NCBI RefSeq assembly: GCF_027213645.1
Contig: NZ_JAPWGL010000001.1
Coordinates: forward strand, 186,001 to 250,000
DNA length: 64,000 nt
From: Pedobacter rhodius
GTDB lineage: Bacteria; Bacteroidota; Bacteroidia; Sphingobacteriales; Sphingobacteriaceae
Reading direction: 5' to 3'
Shown here: piece by piece, positions 8,069 to 16,731 of the stretch
Numbering within the stretch: position 1 is the stretch's first letter
Layout of the letters: each line of letters opens with the position of its first letter
Program-made: the position numbers and the translations under genes
The notes under the pieces: model-generated
What the model saw: only the letters and a program-made list of their open reading frames with translations
Databases searched by the model: none
What the model was told of the DNA's origin: nothing

Positions 8069-8956
8069 TTAAGCCACCAAGACTAGCTTTTCTATTTCTT
8101 TTATAATGGCCGTTTCCAATTGTGAAGAAGCCTTTATCAGCGGTAATCTTACCGTATCACCACAAATATTTAAGTGTTTTAGTGCCGCTTTAACGCCAGC
8201 GGGATTGCCTTCTGCAAAAGCTAACCTGGTAAATTCTACAAGACTTAAATGAGCAGGTAAAGCCCTTTTAAAATCGCCTGACAGGCAAAGATTTACCATT
8301 TCAGAAAATTGTTTTGGTAAGGCATTCGCTATAACTGATATGATACCGGATGCACCTAAAGCTATCATAGGTAAGGTAATCGGATCATCCCCTGAAATCA
8401 AAAGAAAATCTTCGGGTTTGTCTCTCATAATTTGATTAAATTGATCAAAACTTCCCGATGCTTCTTTTGTAGCAATAATGTTTTTGAAATCATGTGCTAA
8501 CCTGCAGGTCGTTTCCGGAGACATATTGCTCATTGTACGTCCCGGAACATTGTATAAAATCAAATCCAAAGGAGAAAGCTCGGCCAAATGTTTGTAATGC
8601 TGGTAAATACCTTCCTGTGTTGGCTTATTGTAATACGGGCTAACGGATAGAATTGCACTGTAACCGTTTGCTTCGAAATTTTTAATATCCTCCGCAACAG
8701 CGAGCGTATTATTGCCGCCAATTCCGGCAACCAATGGTAATCTGTTATTGTTAATTTCAGCAGTATAGGCCCACACTTTCTTCTTCTCGTCCTTCGTCAT
8801 CGTAGCGGTTTCGCCGGTTGTGCCTAAAGAAACGAGGTAATCTATCCCTCCGTCTACCAGGTGATTAATCAGGTTTTTTAAACCATTATAATCAACTGTT
8901 CCATCTGTGTTGAAAGGTGTAACCAATGCTACACCAGTACCCTGAAATTTGTTCAT
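8069..8956 (-). CDS. dapA: 4-hydroxy-tetrahydrodipicolinate synthase
   Basis: Condenses pyruvate with aspartate semialdehyde, the first committed step to lysine and meso-diaminopimelate. 295 residues, the usual DapA length. The Schiff-base lysine is K164 in IIATKEASG. The proton-relay tyrosine Y135 and the substrate-binding arginine R140 are in LILYNVPGRT. The GTTGET loop at 45-50 is intact. These together separate DapA from N-acetylneuraminate lyase and related aldolases. The gene is monocistronic, with a strong hairpin terminator downstream. Confidence 0.95.
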   Translation of the reverse strand: MNKFQGTGVALVTPFNTDGTVDYNGLKNLINHLVDGGIDYLVSLGTTGETATMTKDEKKKVWAYTAEINNNRLPLVAGIGGNNTLAVAEDIKNFEANGYSAILSVSPYYNKPTQEGIYQHYKHLAELSPLDLILYNVPGRTMSNMSPETTCRLAHDFKNIIATKEASGSFDQFNQIMRDKPEDFLLISGDDPITLPMIALGASGIISVIANALPKQFSEMVNLCLSGDFKRALPAHLSLVEFTRLAFAEGNPAGVKAALKHLNICGDTVRLPLIKASSQLETAIIKEIEKLVLVA

Positions 8957-8976
8957 TACGTTATTTACTATTTAAT

Positions 8977-9000
8977 TTAACCACAAAGGCGCAAAGGCAC
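8977..9000 (-). repeat. CTTTGTGGTTAA-type repeat, left copy
   Basis: On the minus strand this reads GTGCCTTTGCGCCTTTGTGG followed by TTAA. It matches, in opposite orientation, the copy at 9615-9634. The two copies bracket the decayed GxxExxY genes. Confidence 0.6.
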
Positions 9001-9049
9001 TAAGTGATTTTGTTTACTTCTTTGTCGGTATTCAGAGCAATGATTATCT

Positions 9050-9140
9050 GTTTTCGTGATAGTCGTTAATTACCCTCTTTATACCATCTTTTATTTTGCA
9101 ACGTTAAAATTGATTAGTAATCCAAGCTTGCAATTATTAA
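9050..9140 (-). pseudogene. Second remnant of a GxxExxY C-terminus
   Basis: The minus strand encodes CKLGLLINFNVAK and then, after loss of one A in an A run, KDGIKRVIND. This closely parallels the last 30 codons of the neighbouring GxxExxY pseudogene (CKLGLLINFNVAKIKDEIRRVLNG). Only the C-terminal module is present, so it is a partial duplicate or the relic of a second gene. Confidence 0.55.
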
Positions 9141-9176
9141 TCACGAAGATACAAAGGACAGCAAGGTTTTTAATTG

Positions 9177-9556
9177 CTATAAATTTCCATTTAAAACACG
9201 TCTTATTTCATCTTTTATTTTTGCAACGTTAAAGTTTATTAATAGTCCAAGTTTGCAATTTGATAATTTCAAATACGTAATTGTTTGTGCTAAATGCACA
9301 TCATTTAACATAATTACAGACTTAATTTCTACAATTACTTTTGTTCTACCAAAAGATCTATTCTATATCCACAAGCTAGTTTGATACCCCCGATAAACTA
9401 CTGGTAGTTTATCTGACCGTCAACCTCAAGCCCTGCATTTTTCAACTCGTGTAGCAGACAGGCTTCATAAGTTGATTCTAATAATCCAGGACCTAATTCA
9501 ATGTGAACCTGATAAGCTGCGTTTAAAATTAATTTTGCAATTTCATTTCCATTCAT
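9177..9556 (-). pseudogene. GxxExxY family gene, broken by a stop and a frameshift
   Basis: Starts MNGNEIAKLILNAAYQVHIE and carries the family hallmark GPGLLESTYEACL. After GLEVDGQINYQ a TAG interrupts the frame. The same frame continues FIGGIKLACGYRIDLLVEQK, then a one-base deletion shifts to VIVEIKSVIMLNDVHLAQTI and on to the normal C-terminus. With both lesions repaired the protein would be about 125 residues, the usual family size. GxxExxY proteins are small, PD-(D/E)XK-like in look and of unknown function. The DLLV...VEIKS motif is still legible, so decay is recent. Confidence 0.8.
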
Positions 9557-9614
9557 CCCTAAAATTTTAAATAGTTAAATTTATATAAAGCAATAGGGAT
9601 GCTATAGTAATAAT

Positions 9615-9634
9615 CTTTGTGTCTTTGTGGTTAA
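9615..9634 (+). repeat. CTTTGTGGTTAA-type repeat, right copy
   Basis: Reads CTTTGTGTCTTTGTGGTTAA just downstream of ligA. It is the inverted partner of the copy at 8977-9000. Confidence 0.6.
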
Positions 9635-9639
9635 TTAAT

Positions 9640-11664
<2,025 letters not shown>

Positions 11665-11771
11665 GAGAAAATTGTTGTTTTTTGCCATAGGTAAATACCC
11701 CCTCTTCATCTTAAATTAACATTTGTAGAAAATGTTTCTCATTCGTGTAAATTAAAAATATACAAAACCAT

Positions 11772-11806
11772 ATCCGTTTGTATGGTGTTGGAAAACATAA
11801 ACGGAT
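11772..11806 (+). promoter_or_regulatory. Inverted repeat over the start region of the membrane protein
   Basis: ATCCGTTT (11772-11779) and AAACGGAT (11799-11806) are perfect 8-base reverse complements with a 19-base loop. The right arm ends inside the ATG at 11805. If transcribed it could hide the start codon; it could equally be a protein site. Confidence 0.4.
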
Positions 11807-12212
11807 GCACATGAGAAATACAACTACAAGAAAAAATATAAAAGAAGAATTATTGGTAGAAGGGTTGAAAGTTGCTGGTAATGCTATCGGTATAAATTAC
11901 GGAAAAGGAAAAATTAAGAAATCAGTATCCAGAAACTTGAGTATGGTAGATAGTTTGATGAGCGCTGCTTTTACCAGAAAAGGAAACGTATCGTATAAAT
12001 CGCAAAAAGCAATTGAATTGGGCAGTTTGGGATTTATTGCATTGTATAATATTATCAAAGGTGTAAAGCGAAAACGCAGAGGCTTAATTGCGGAAGGGAT
12101 ATTTCTTTCATTAGCTTTAGGCGCCGTTATTTTTGCTTCAAATAATCAAAATAAGAAAGTAAATGCGTTACCAAAAATTGGCAGCGATAAGGATATTAGT
12201 TATGTAAGCTGA
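11805..12212 (+). CDS. Small membrane protein of unknown function
   Basis: Not recognised. The open frame runs from a TTG at 11778, but two in-frame ATGs at 11805 and 11811 are more likely starts, giving 133-135 residues. The N-terminal half is basic and soluble (KEELLVEGLKVAGNAIG). Two hydrophobic segments follow near the C-terminus, LGSLGFIALYNIIKG and GIFLSLALGAVIFA, separated by a KRKRR patch that would sit on the cytoplasmic side. The 3' end overlaps the converging downstream gene by 13 bases. The start region lies within a hairpin described separately. Confidence 0.6.
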   Translation: MHMRNTTTRKNIKEELLVEGLKVAGNAIGINYGKGKIKKSVSRNLSMVDSLMSAAFTRKGNVSYKSQKAIELGSLGFIALYNIIKGVKRKRRGLIAEGIFLSLALGAVIFASNNQNKKVNALPKIGSDKDISYVS

Positions 12213-12874
12213 TTATCGATGTATTCGAAAATACTCATGAAGTCTTTTTCTAAAACTTCTTTAAAAATGGCGAGTTGATGGGTGAGTTGATTTATCTGCG
12301 GATCATTTAAGGTTTCCGGCCACAAACGCATGCAAATACGGTTTAATGCATAACTTATATTTTCCAGTTTCTGGTAACTTAACAGATACTTGCTGCTGAT
12401 GAATTGTTCGAGAAACTTAAAGAAAATATCATGGTTTTTAAGATTGCAGTGTTCCAGAAAATCGCTGAGTGATTCTTTTTTAACAGCATTTAAATTATCA
12501 TAAAATTGATGAACCTGAATTAAATTGTGTTCAATAAGTAAATGATCCAATAAAAGTTCAAGTCCGATGTGTGCCAGAAATGATGGTCTGACGGGCGTAT
12601 TTTCGATCACAGGGATAATAAGTTGTTTTAACGCTGTCGTTTTTTCTAAAAAAAAATCGGAGGAATGGAAAAGTAAATCTACCGCCAGATGTCTTTTCCA
12701 TCCTTTTAGGATTGCTTCTTCGTCAGGGCTGCCTAAAAAAAGAAACTCATTTTTTTGTGGGTATAGATTAGATTCTTTAGATGCATTTTTTATTAAATCC
12801 GGTAGCACAACACCCATTACCACATTGGCATTGGTATTTAACCTGTCGAAATAAAAATGAGAAAGGAAATTCAT
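12200..12874 (-). CDS. Acyl carrier protein phosphodiesterase-like (DUF479/AcpH-like)
   Basis: 224 residues. The N-terminus MNFLSHFYFDR ... VVLPDLIKN and the histidine motifs HLAVDLLFHSSDFF and FLAHIGLELLLDH follow the pattern of AcpH-type HD-like hydrolases, which remove 4'-phosphopantetheine from acyl carrier protein. Overall identity looks low, so the reaction is an inference and the substrate may differ. It is cytoplasmic, with no signal or membrane segments. It converges with and overlaps the preceding membrane protein gene by 13 bases. Confidence 0.6.
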   Translation of the reverse strand: MNFLSHFYFDRLNTNANVVMGVVLPDLIKNASKESNLYPQKNEFLFLGSPDEEAILKGWKRHLAVDLLFHSSDFFLEKTTALKQLIIPVIENTPVRPSFLAHIGLELLLDHLLIEHNLIQVHQFYDNLNAVKKESLSDFLEHCNLKNHDIFFKFLEQFISSKYLLSYQKLENISYALNRICMRLWPETLNDPQINQLTHQLAIFKEVLEKDFMSIFEYIDNQLT

Positions 12875-12976
12875 GTTGTAAATATAGGTTTTTAAAAGTG
12901 CCGGATTTAGTTAATGCGGGTGTCTTATCGCAGGGCGACTAATTTAATCAGAACGGATTTTGCATTCTGCATTTAA

Positions 12977-13008
12977 CTTTCAGCTTTACCCTCAAAAAAC
13001 TATCTTTG
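12977..13008 (+). promoter_or_regulatory. Promoter of tyrS
   Basis: TATCTTTG at 13001-13008 matches TAnnTTTG exactly; CTTT at 12977-12980 sits 20 bases upstream as a weak -33. The ATG lies 18 bases downstream, giving a leader of roughly 12-14 nt. Confidence 0.55.
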
Positions 13009-13026
13009 CGCAATTAATTTTAGACC

Positions 13027-14313
13027 ATGACAAATTTTGTTGAAGAGTTACGTTGGAGAGGCATGTTGCATGATATTATGCCGAATACTGAAGAAAAGTT
13101 AAATGAAGGTATGACTTCAGGTTATATCGGTTTTGACCCTACCGCCGATTCGTTACATGTTGGTCATTTAACGCAAATTATGACCCTGATTCATTTTCAG
13201 AATGCCGGGCATAAACCATTTGCTTTGGTTGGCGGTGCAACAGGCATGGTTGGCGACCCTTCAGGGAAATCTGATGAACGTAACCTGCAGACGCCTGAGA
13301 TGGTTGAGCATAATTTAGCCGGTATGAAGCGCCAGCTTTCGAAGTTCCTGAATTTTGAAGATTCTGGCAATGGCGCAGTAATGGTTAATAACGCAGATTG
13401 GTTCAAAAACATGAACTTTTTAGACTTTATCCGTGACGTAGGTAAACACATTACCGTAAACTACATGATGGCGAAGGATAGCGTTAAAAAACGACTGGAA
13501 GGCGATACCGGAATGTCTTTTACCGAGTTTTGCTACCAGCTGGTGCAGGGATTTGATTTTTACTATTTATGGAAAAACCATAACTGTATCGTACAAATGG
13601 GGGGGTCAGACCAATGGGGTAATATTGTAACCGGAACAGAATTAATCAGAAGAAAAGATAGTGGAACGGCTTATGCAATTACCACTCAATTAATAAAAAA
13701 GGCAGATGGAACTAAGTTTGGTAAAACCGAAAGTGGTGCTATTTGGTTAGACGCCGAAAAAACTTCTCCATACAAATTTTACCAGTTCTGGTTAAATGCA
13801 TCAGATGATGACGTGAAAAAATGGATTAGAATCTTCACGTTGAAAACCAAATCTGAAATTGAAGCTTTAGAGACGGAACATGATGCTGCACCGCATTTGA
13901 GGATTTTGCAAAAAGCACTGGCAGAAGACATTACGGTGAAAACACATTCTGCTGAAGCTTTGGAAACAGCAATTAAAACATCAGAATTTTTGTTTGGAAA
14001 TGGTTCTCTGGAGTTTTTAAAGCGCTTATCCGATAACCAGGTTTTAGAAATCTTTGAAGGTATTCCTCAGTTTAAAATTTCAAAATCTGAACTTGTCGAA
14101 GGGATTGATGCGGCAACCTTATTAGCAGAAAAAACAACTGTTTTTCCTTCAAAAGGGGAAACTAAAAAATTAATTCAGGGTGGCGGTGTTTCGGTGAATA
14201 AGGAGAAAGTTGCCGATGCAAATCAGGTTTTTAAATCAGAAACCCTGATTAACGATAAGTTTATCGTTGTTCAAAAAGGGAAGAAAAATTATTTTCTTTT
14301 AATCGCTGAATAG
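13027..14313 (+). CDS. tyrS: Tyrosyl-tRNA synthetase
   Basis: Charges tRNA-Tyr. 428 residues. The class I signature HIGH is HVGH at 44-47 in PTADSLHVGHL, and the KMSKS equivalent is KFGKT at 230-234. The tyrosine pocket motif VQGFDFYYLW and the GGSDQWGNIVTG motif are intact. A C-terminal S4-like RNA-binding domain (TKKLIQGGGVSVNKEKV) completes the bacterial TyrRS architecture. It is monocistronic, with its own promoter and terminator. Confidence 0.97.
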   Translation: MTNFVEELRWRGMLHDIMPNTEEKLNEGMTSGYIGFDPTADSLHVGHLTQIMTLIHFQNAGHKPFALVGGATGMVGDPSGKSDERNLQTPEMVEHNLAGMKRQLSKFLNFEDSGNGAVMVNNADWFKNMNFLDFIRDVGKHITVNYMMAKDSVKKRLEGDTGMSFTEFCYQLVQGFDFYYLWKNHNCIVQMGGSDQWGNIVTGTELIRRKDSGTAYAITTQLIKKADGTKFGKTESGAIWLDAEKTSPYKFYQFWLNASDDDVKKWIRIFTLKTKSEIEALETEHDAAPHLRILQKALAEDITVKTHSAEALETAIKTSEFLFGNGSLEFLKRLSDNQVLEIFEGIPQFKISKSELVEGIDAATLLAEKTTVFPSKGETKKLIQGGGVSVNKEKVADANQVFKSETLINDKFIVVQKGKKNYFLLIAE

Positions 14314-14340
14314 ATTTAAAAAACCTTTTTACCAAAGTCA

Positions 14341-14371
14341 AAAATCCCATACTTTAAGCTGGGATTTTTTT
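14341..14371 (+). terminator. Terminator after tyrS
   Basis: Perfect stem AAAATCCCA (14341-14349) / TGGGATTTT (14360-14368), continuing in a T run to 14371. Confidence 0.8.
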
Positions 14372-14383
14372 ATGAACGTTATT

Positions 14384-14431
14384 TTTGTAATTCAGACAAA
14401 ATGTATATATTCGGGTATAATTGTCGGGTAT
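14384..14431 (+). promoter_or_regulatory. Promoter and repeated operator-like motif of the Xre-RES operon
   Basis: TTTG (14384-14387) and TATATTCG (14406-14413), 18 bases apart, form a Bacteroidota-like promoter. An exact direct repeat, TCGGGTAT, occurs at 14411-14418 and 14424-14431. The first copy overlaps the -7 box and the second overlaps the antitoxin ATG. That layout fits autoregulation by the antitoxin. Confidence 0.5.
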
Positions 14432-14909
14432 GAAAAAGAAAGTCGAAGATATTTCAAAAGTTGAAGAACCGGTAGCTATCTATGGGGTTTCTAATCATAC
14501 ACCTATGGTAGCCATGATGGGTAGTAAATATGCAAACCCTTCCGATTTTGATTTACTAAAACTTGCACGTAAGGGGATAGCAAAAAAATCTTTAATTGCT
14601 TTGGCAAAACAGATTTCGTTAACCATTGAAGAAATGGCCGGTGTTTTACATATTTCTGATAGAACATTACAACGCTACACGCCCGATACGTTGGTTAAAA
14701 CGGAATACGCTGATAGAGCTATAGAACTGGCTTTGTTGTACGAACGTGGTATCGAGGTTTTAGGAAGCGAAAAAGCTTTTAGTAATTGGGTAAAATCGCC
14801 AAATTTTGCCTTAGGTGGCGAAATTCCGTTCAATTTGTTAGATACCCGGATTGGTTTTAACATGGTTTTAAATATTTTGGGTAGGATAGAATATGGTGTT
14901 TTCAGCTAA
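14430..14909 (+). CDS. Antitoxin, Xre/MbcA/ParS family (DUF2384)
   Basis: Antitoxin partner of the RES toxin. The frame is open from a TTG at 14421, but the ATG at 14430 (MKKKVEDISK) is preferred, giving 159 residues. The middle region ISLTIEEMAGVLHISDRTLQRY is an Xre-like helix-turn-helix. The C-terminal region contains a YERGIEVLGSEKAFSNWVKSPNFALGGEIPFNLLDT stretch typical of the toxin-binding DUF2384 domain (split here across residues about 110-150). The stop TAA shares a base with the toxin ATG, the coupling usual in this system. Probably binds its own promoter. Confidence 0.92.
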   Translation: MKKKVEDISKVEEPVAIYGVSNHTPMVAMMGSKYANPSDFDLLKLARKGIAKKSLIALAKQISLTIEEMAGVLHISDRTLQRYTPDTLVKTEYADRAIELALLYERGIEVLGSEKAFSNWVKSPNFALGGEIPFNLLDTRIGFNMVLNILGRIEYGVFS

Positions 14910-15361
14910 TGATGCTGTACAGAATTTCTAATTGCAAACACGCAAAAGATTACAGTGGCACAGGTGCTAAGTTGTTTGGTGGTCGCTGGAATTCTGTTGG
15001 GGTTCCGCTACATTATATGGCTTCAAGCAGAGCTTTAGCAGCTTTAGAGGTTTTAGTGAATAAAAATTCGATGAGTAATTCCAGGGATTTATGCTTAACC
15101 GTTTTTGAACTGCCGGATAATTTAATTAAGAATATAGAAACTAAAGATTTGCCTGAAAATTGGAAATCTTACCCTGGACCAGCTGTACTAACAAAAATTG
15201 GAGATGAATTTATTAAGCACAAAGAGTTTTTATTGCTCAAAGTACCATCAGTACTTATTGAAGATGAATTTAATTATTTGATGAACGTAAATCATCCAGA
15301 CTCAAATAAAATAAAGATTGTTGAAGTAAAACCATTTATGTTTGATGAAAGATTGTTTTAG
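14909..15361 (+). CDS. RES-domain toxin (NAD+-degrading family)
   Basis: 150 residues. RES toxins degrade NAD+ by glycohydrolase or phosphorylase activity. The conserved elements are visible: YRISN at the start, GARLFGGRWNS-like motif here as GAKLFGGRWNSVG, the Y-x-A-SSRALAALEVLV helix, and a late serine-containing segment PSVLIEDEFNYLMN. The family arginine, glutamate and serine positions therefore appear occupied, so an active toxin is likely. The ATG overlaps the antitoxin stop by one base. The next gene converges and ends one base away. Confidence 0.92.
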   Translation: MMLYRISNCKHAKDYSGTGAKLFGGRWNSVGVPLHYMASSRALAALEVLVNKNSMSNSRDLCLTVFELPDNLIKNIETKDLPENWKSYPGPAVLTKIGDEFIKHKEFLLLKVPSVLIEDEFNYLMNVNHPDSNKIKIVEVKPFMFDERLF

Positions 15362-15362
15362 A

Positions 15363-16346
15363 TTACTGCACCAACAAATTACAACCTCTTATATCCGCAT
15401 TATCGAAGCGGCCTAAAACTTCAAAGCTGCCATCCGAATTTATTCTGCCTAAATCTTGCGTGGAGATGAACGAACAGGAATTAACATTCGCTAAATCGAT
15501 TACATTTATACCCCCTGTTCTGCCGTGTTCTATTAAAGTTAAAGGATCGTTCGTATCTCTGATTAGCACCTGCATCCAGCTCGGGCAATTAAAAATGCCT
15601 TCGCCTAAAGAATAAGCCTGTGAGAGAAGTTCGGTCATGCCGTATTCACTATGGATGGTTTTTATTCCAAAGCCTTTGGTCAATTGTTCGTGTAATGCTT
15701 CACGAACCATTTCCTTACGCTTTCCTTTCATGCCACCTGTTTCCATTACAATTAAATCCGGGAAATTTAAATGATAAGTTTCTATGAAATCGAGCAGGGC
15801 ATAAGTAACACCAATCAGAACCGTTTTTTGCCCTTTGGATTTTAAGGTGCTAAGGGTTTCAAAAAGTTCATCATGGTTATACAAAAAATAGCCACTTTCA
15901 GGATGCCTGCTTTGCTCGATCAAATCATTAACCATATAAATTAATGAGGAGCCTGTACGTTGCTGGTAGGATGGAAGAAGTGCTAAAAAGCAGTAATCTT
16001 CTATATTCCCGTAGAATTGGTTAAAAGCCTGTAAATAGCTTTGTTCATAAAGTTTAACGTCGGTTACATGATGGCTGCTTTGGACCATTCCGGTTGTACC
16101 TGAGCTACTAAAAGTAATTTCTATTGGCTTTGTATTGCTTAGAACAGCATGCGTTTTAAAGAAACTGATGGGTAAAAAAGGAATCTGGGTTATGTCTTTT
16201 ACTTGTTTAACATCGATATGTAAATGATAAATATATTCAGCATAAACCAGGCAATTTTGAGCCTGATGTTTAAATACTGCTAAAGCCAAAGCTTCAAATT
16301 CTTCAGCATTTTGAATAGAAAAGATGTTTTTAGTAGTAAAGTTCAC
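15363..16346 (-). CDS. LuxE-like acyl-activating enzyme (acyl-protein synthetase family)
   Basis: 327 residues, related to LuxE and PaaK in the ANL adenylating superfamily. The nucleotide-binding loop SSSGTTG lies at residues 80-86. The later motifs HSEYGMTELLSQ and STQDLGRI ... LGRFDNADIRGCN correspond to the ANL A5 and A7-A8 regions. LuxE adenylates fatty acids and transfers them to a protein cysteine. The actual carboxylate here is unknown. It is the last gene of a minus-strand unit, 20 bases after a small membrane protein and downstream of penicillin acylase. Confidence 0.8.
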   Translation of the reverse strand: MNFTTKNIFSIQNAEEFEALALAVFKHQAQNCLVYAEYIYHLHIDVKQVKDITQIPFLPISFFKTHAVLSNTKPIEITFSSSGTTGMVQSSHHVTDVKLYEQSYLQAFNQFYGNIEDYCFLALLPSYQQRTGSSLIYMVNDLIEQSRHPESGYFLYNHDELFETLSTLKSKGQKTVLIGVTYALLDFIETYHLNFPDLIVMETGGMKGKRKEMVREALHEQLTKGFGIKTIHSEYGMTELLSQAYSLGEGIFNCPSWMQVLIRDTNDPLTLIEHGRTGGINVIDLANVNSCSFISTQDLGRINSDGSFEVLGRFDNADIRGCNLLVQ

Positions 16347-16366
16347 AAAAGCAAAAGTACGAAGGC

Positions 16367-16726
16367 TTATGCTATTTTTTCATCAGTTTTTTTTACCAGC
16401 ATCGCCTTACGAAACTGGTAGCCGCAATAGCCACTAATTCCCGCTGCAAGTCCGCTCAATAACCCGGTTACAAATAATAAAATCCACCAGATTTTTACGC
16501 CCGTCATTACGGCTACTCTTGCTGCAAGTACATTATCGTTTGGTAAACTTTTAAATAAAGCATAACCAATCCAAAGTAAGAATATGGCAAAAAATGACTG
16601 CCAGAAGGCAATTTTACCGGTTTTACCGATAATGCCACAAGTTGCAAATGAAACTACAATAATGACCCACCAGGGTGCTGCCATCTGCAAAAGAAAACAA
16701 ACTATTATTATGACGATGAAAACCAT
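16367..16726 (-). CDS. Small integral membrane protein of unknown function
   Basis: 119 residues with four predicted hydrophobic segments: VFIVIIIVCFLLQMA, WWVIIVVSFATCGIIG, FFAIFLLWIGYALF and WWILLFVTGLLSGLAAGISG. The C-terminus is basic and soluble (QFRKAMLVKKTDEKIA), suggesting it is cytoplasmic. The family was not recognised. It lies 5 bases after the penicillin acylase gene and 20 bases before the LuxE-like gene, so the three are probably co-transcribed. Confidence 0.75.
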   Translation of the reverse strand: MVFIVIIIVCFLLQMAAPWWVIIVVSFATCGIIGKTGKIAFWQSFFAIFLLWIGYALFKSLPNDNVLAARVAVMTGVKIWWILLFVTGLLSGLAAGISGYCGYQFRKAMLVKKTDEKIA

Positions 16727-16731
16727 TTTTT

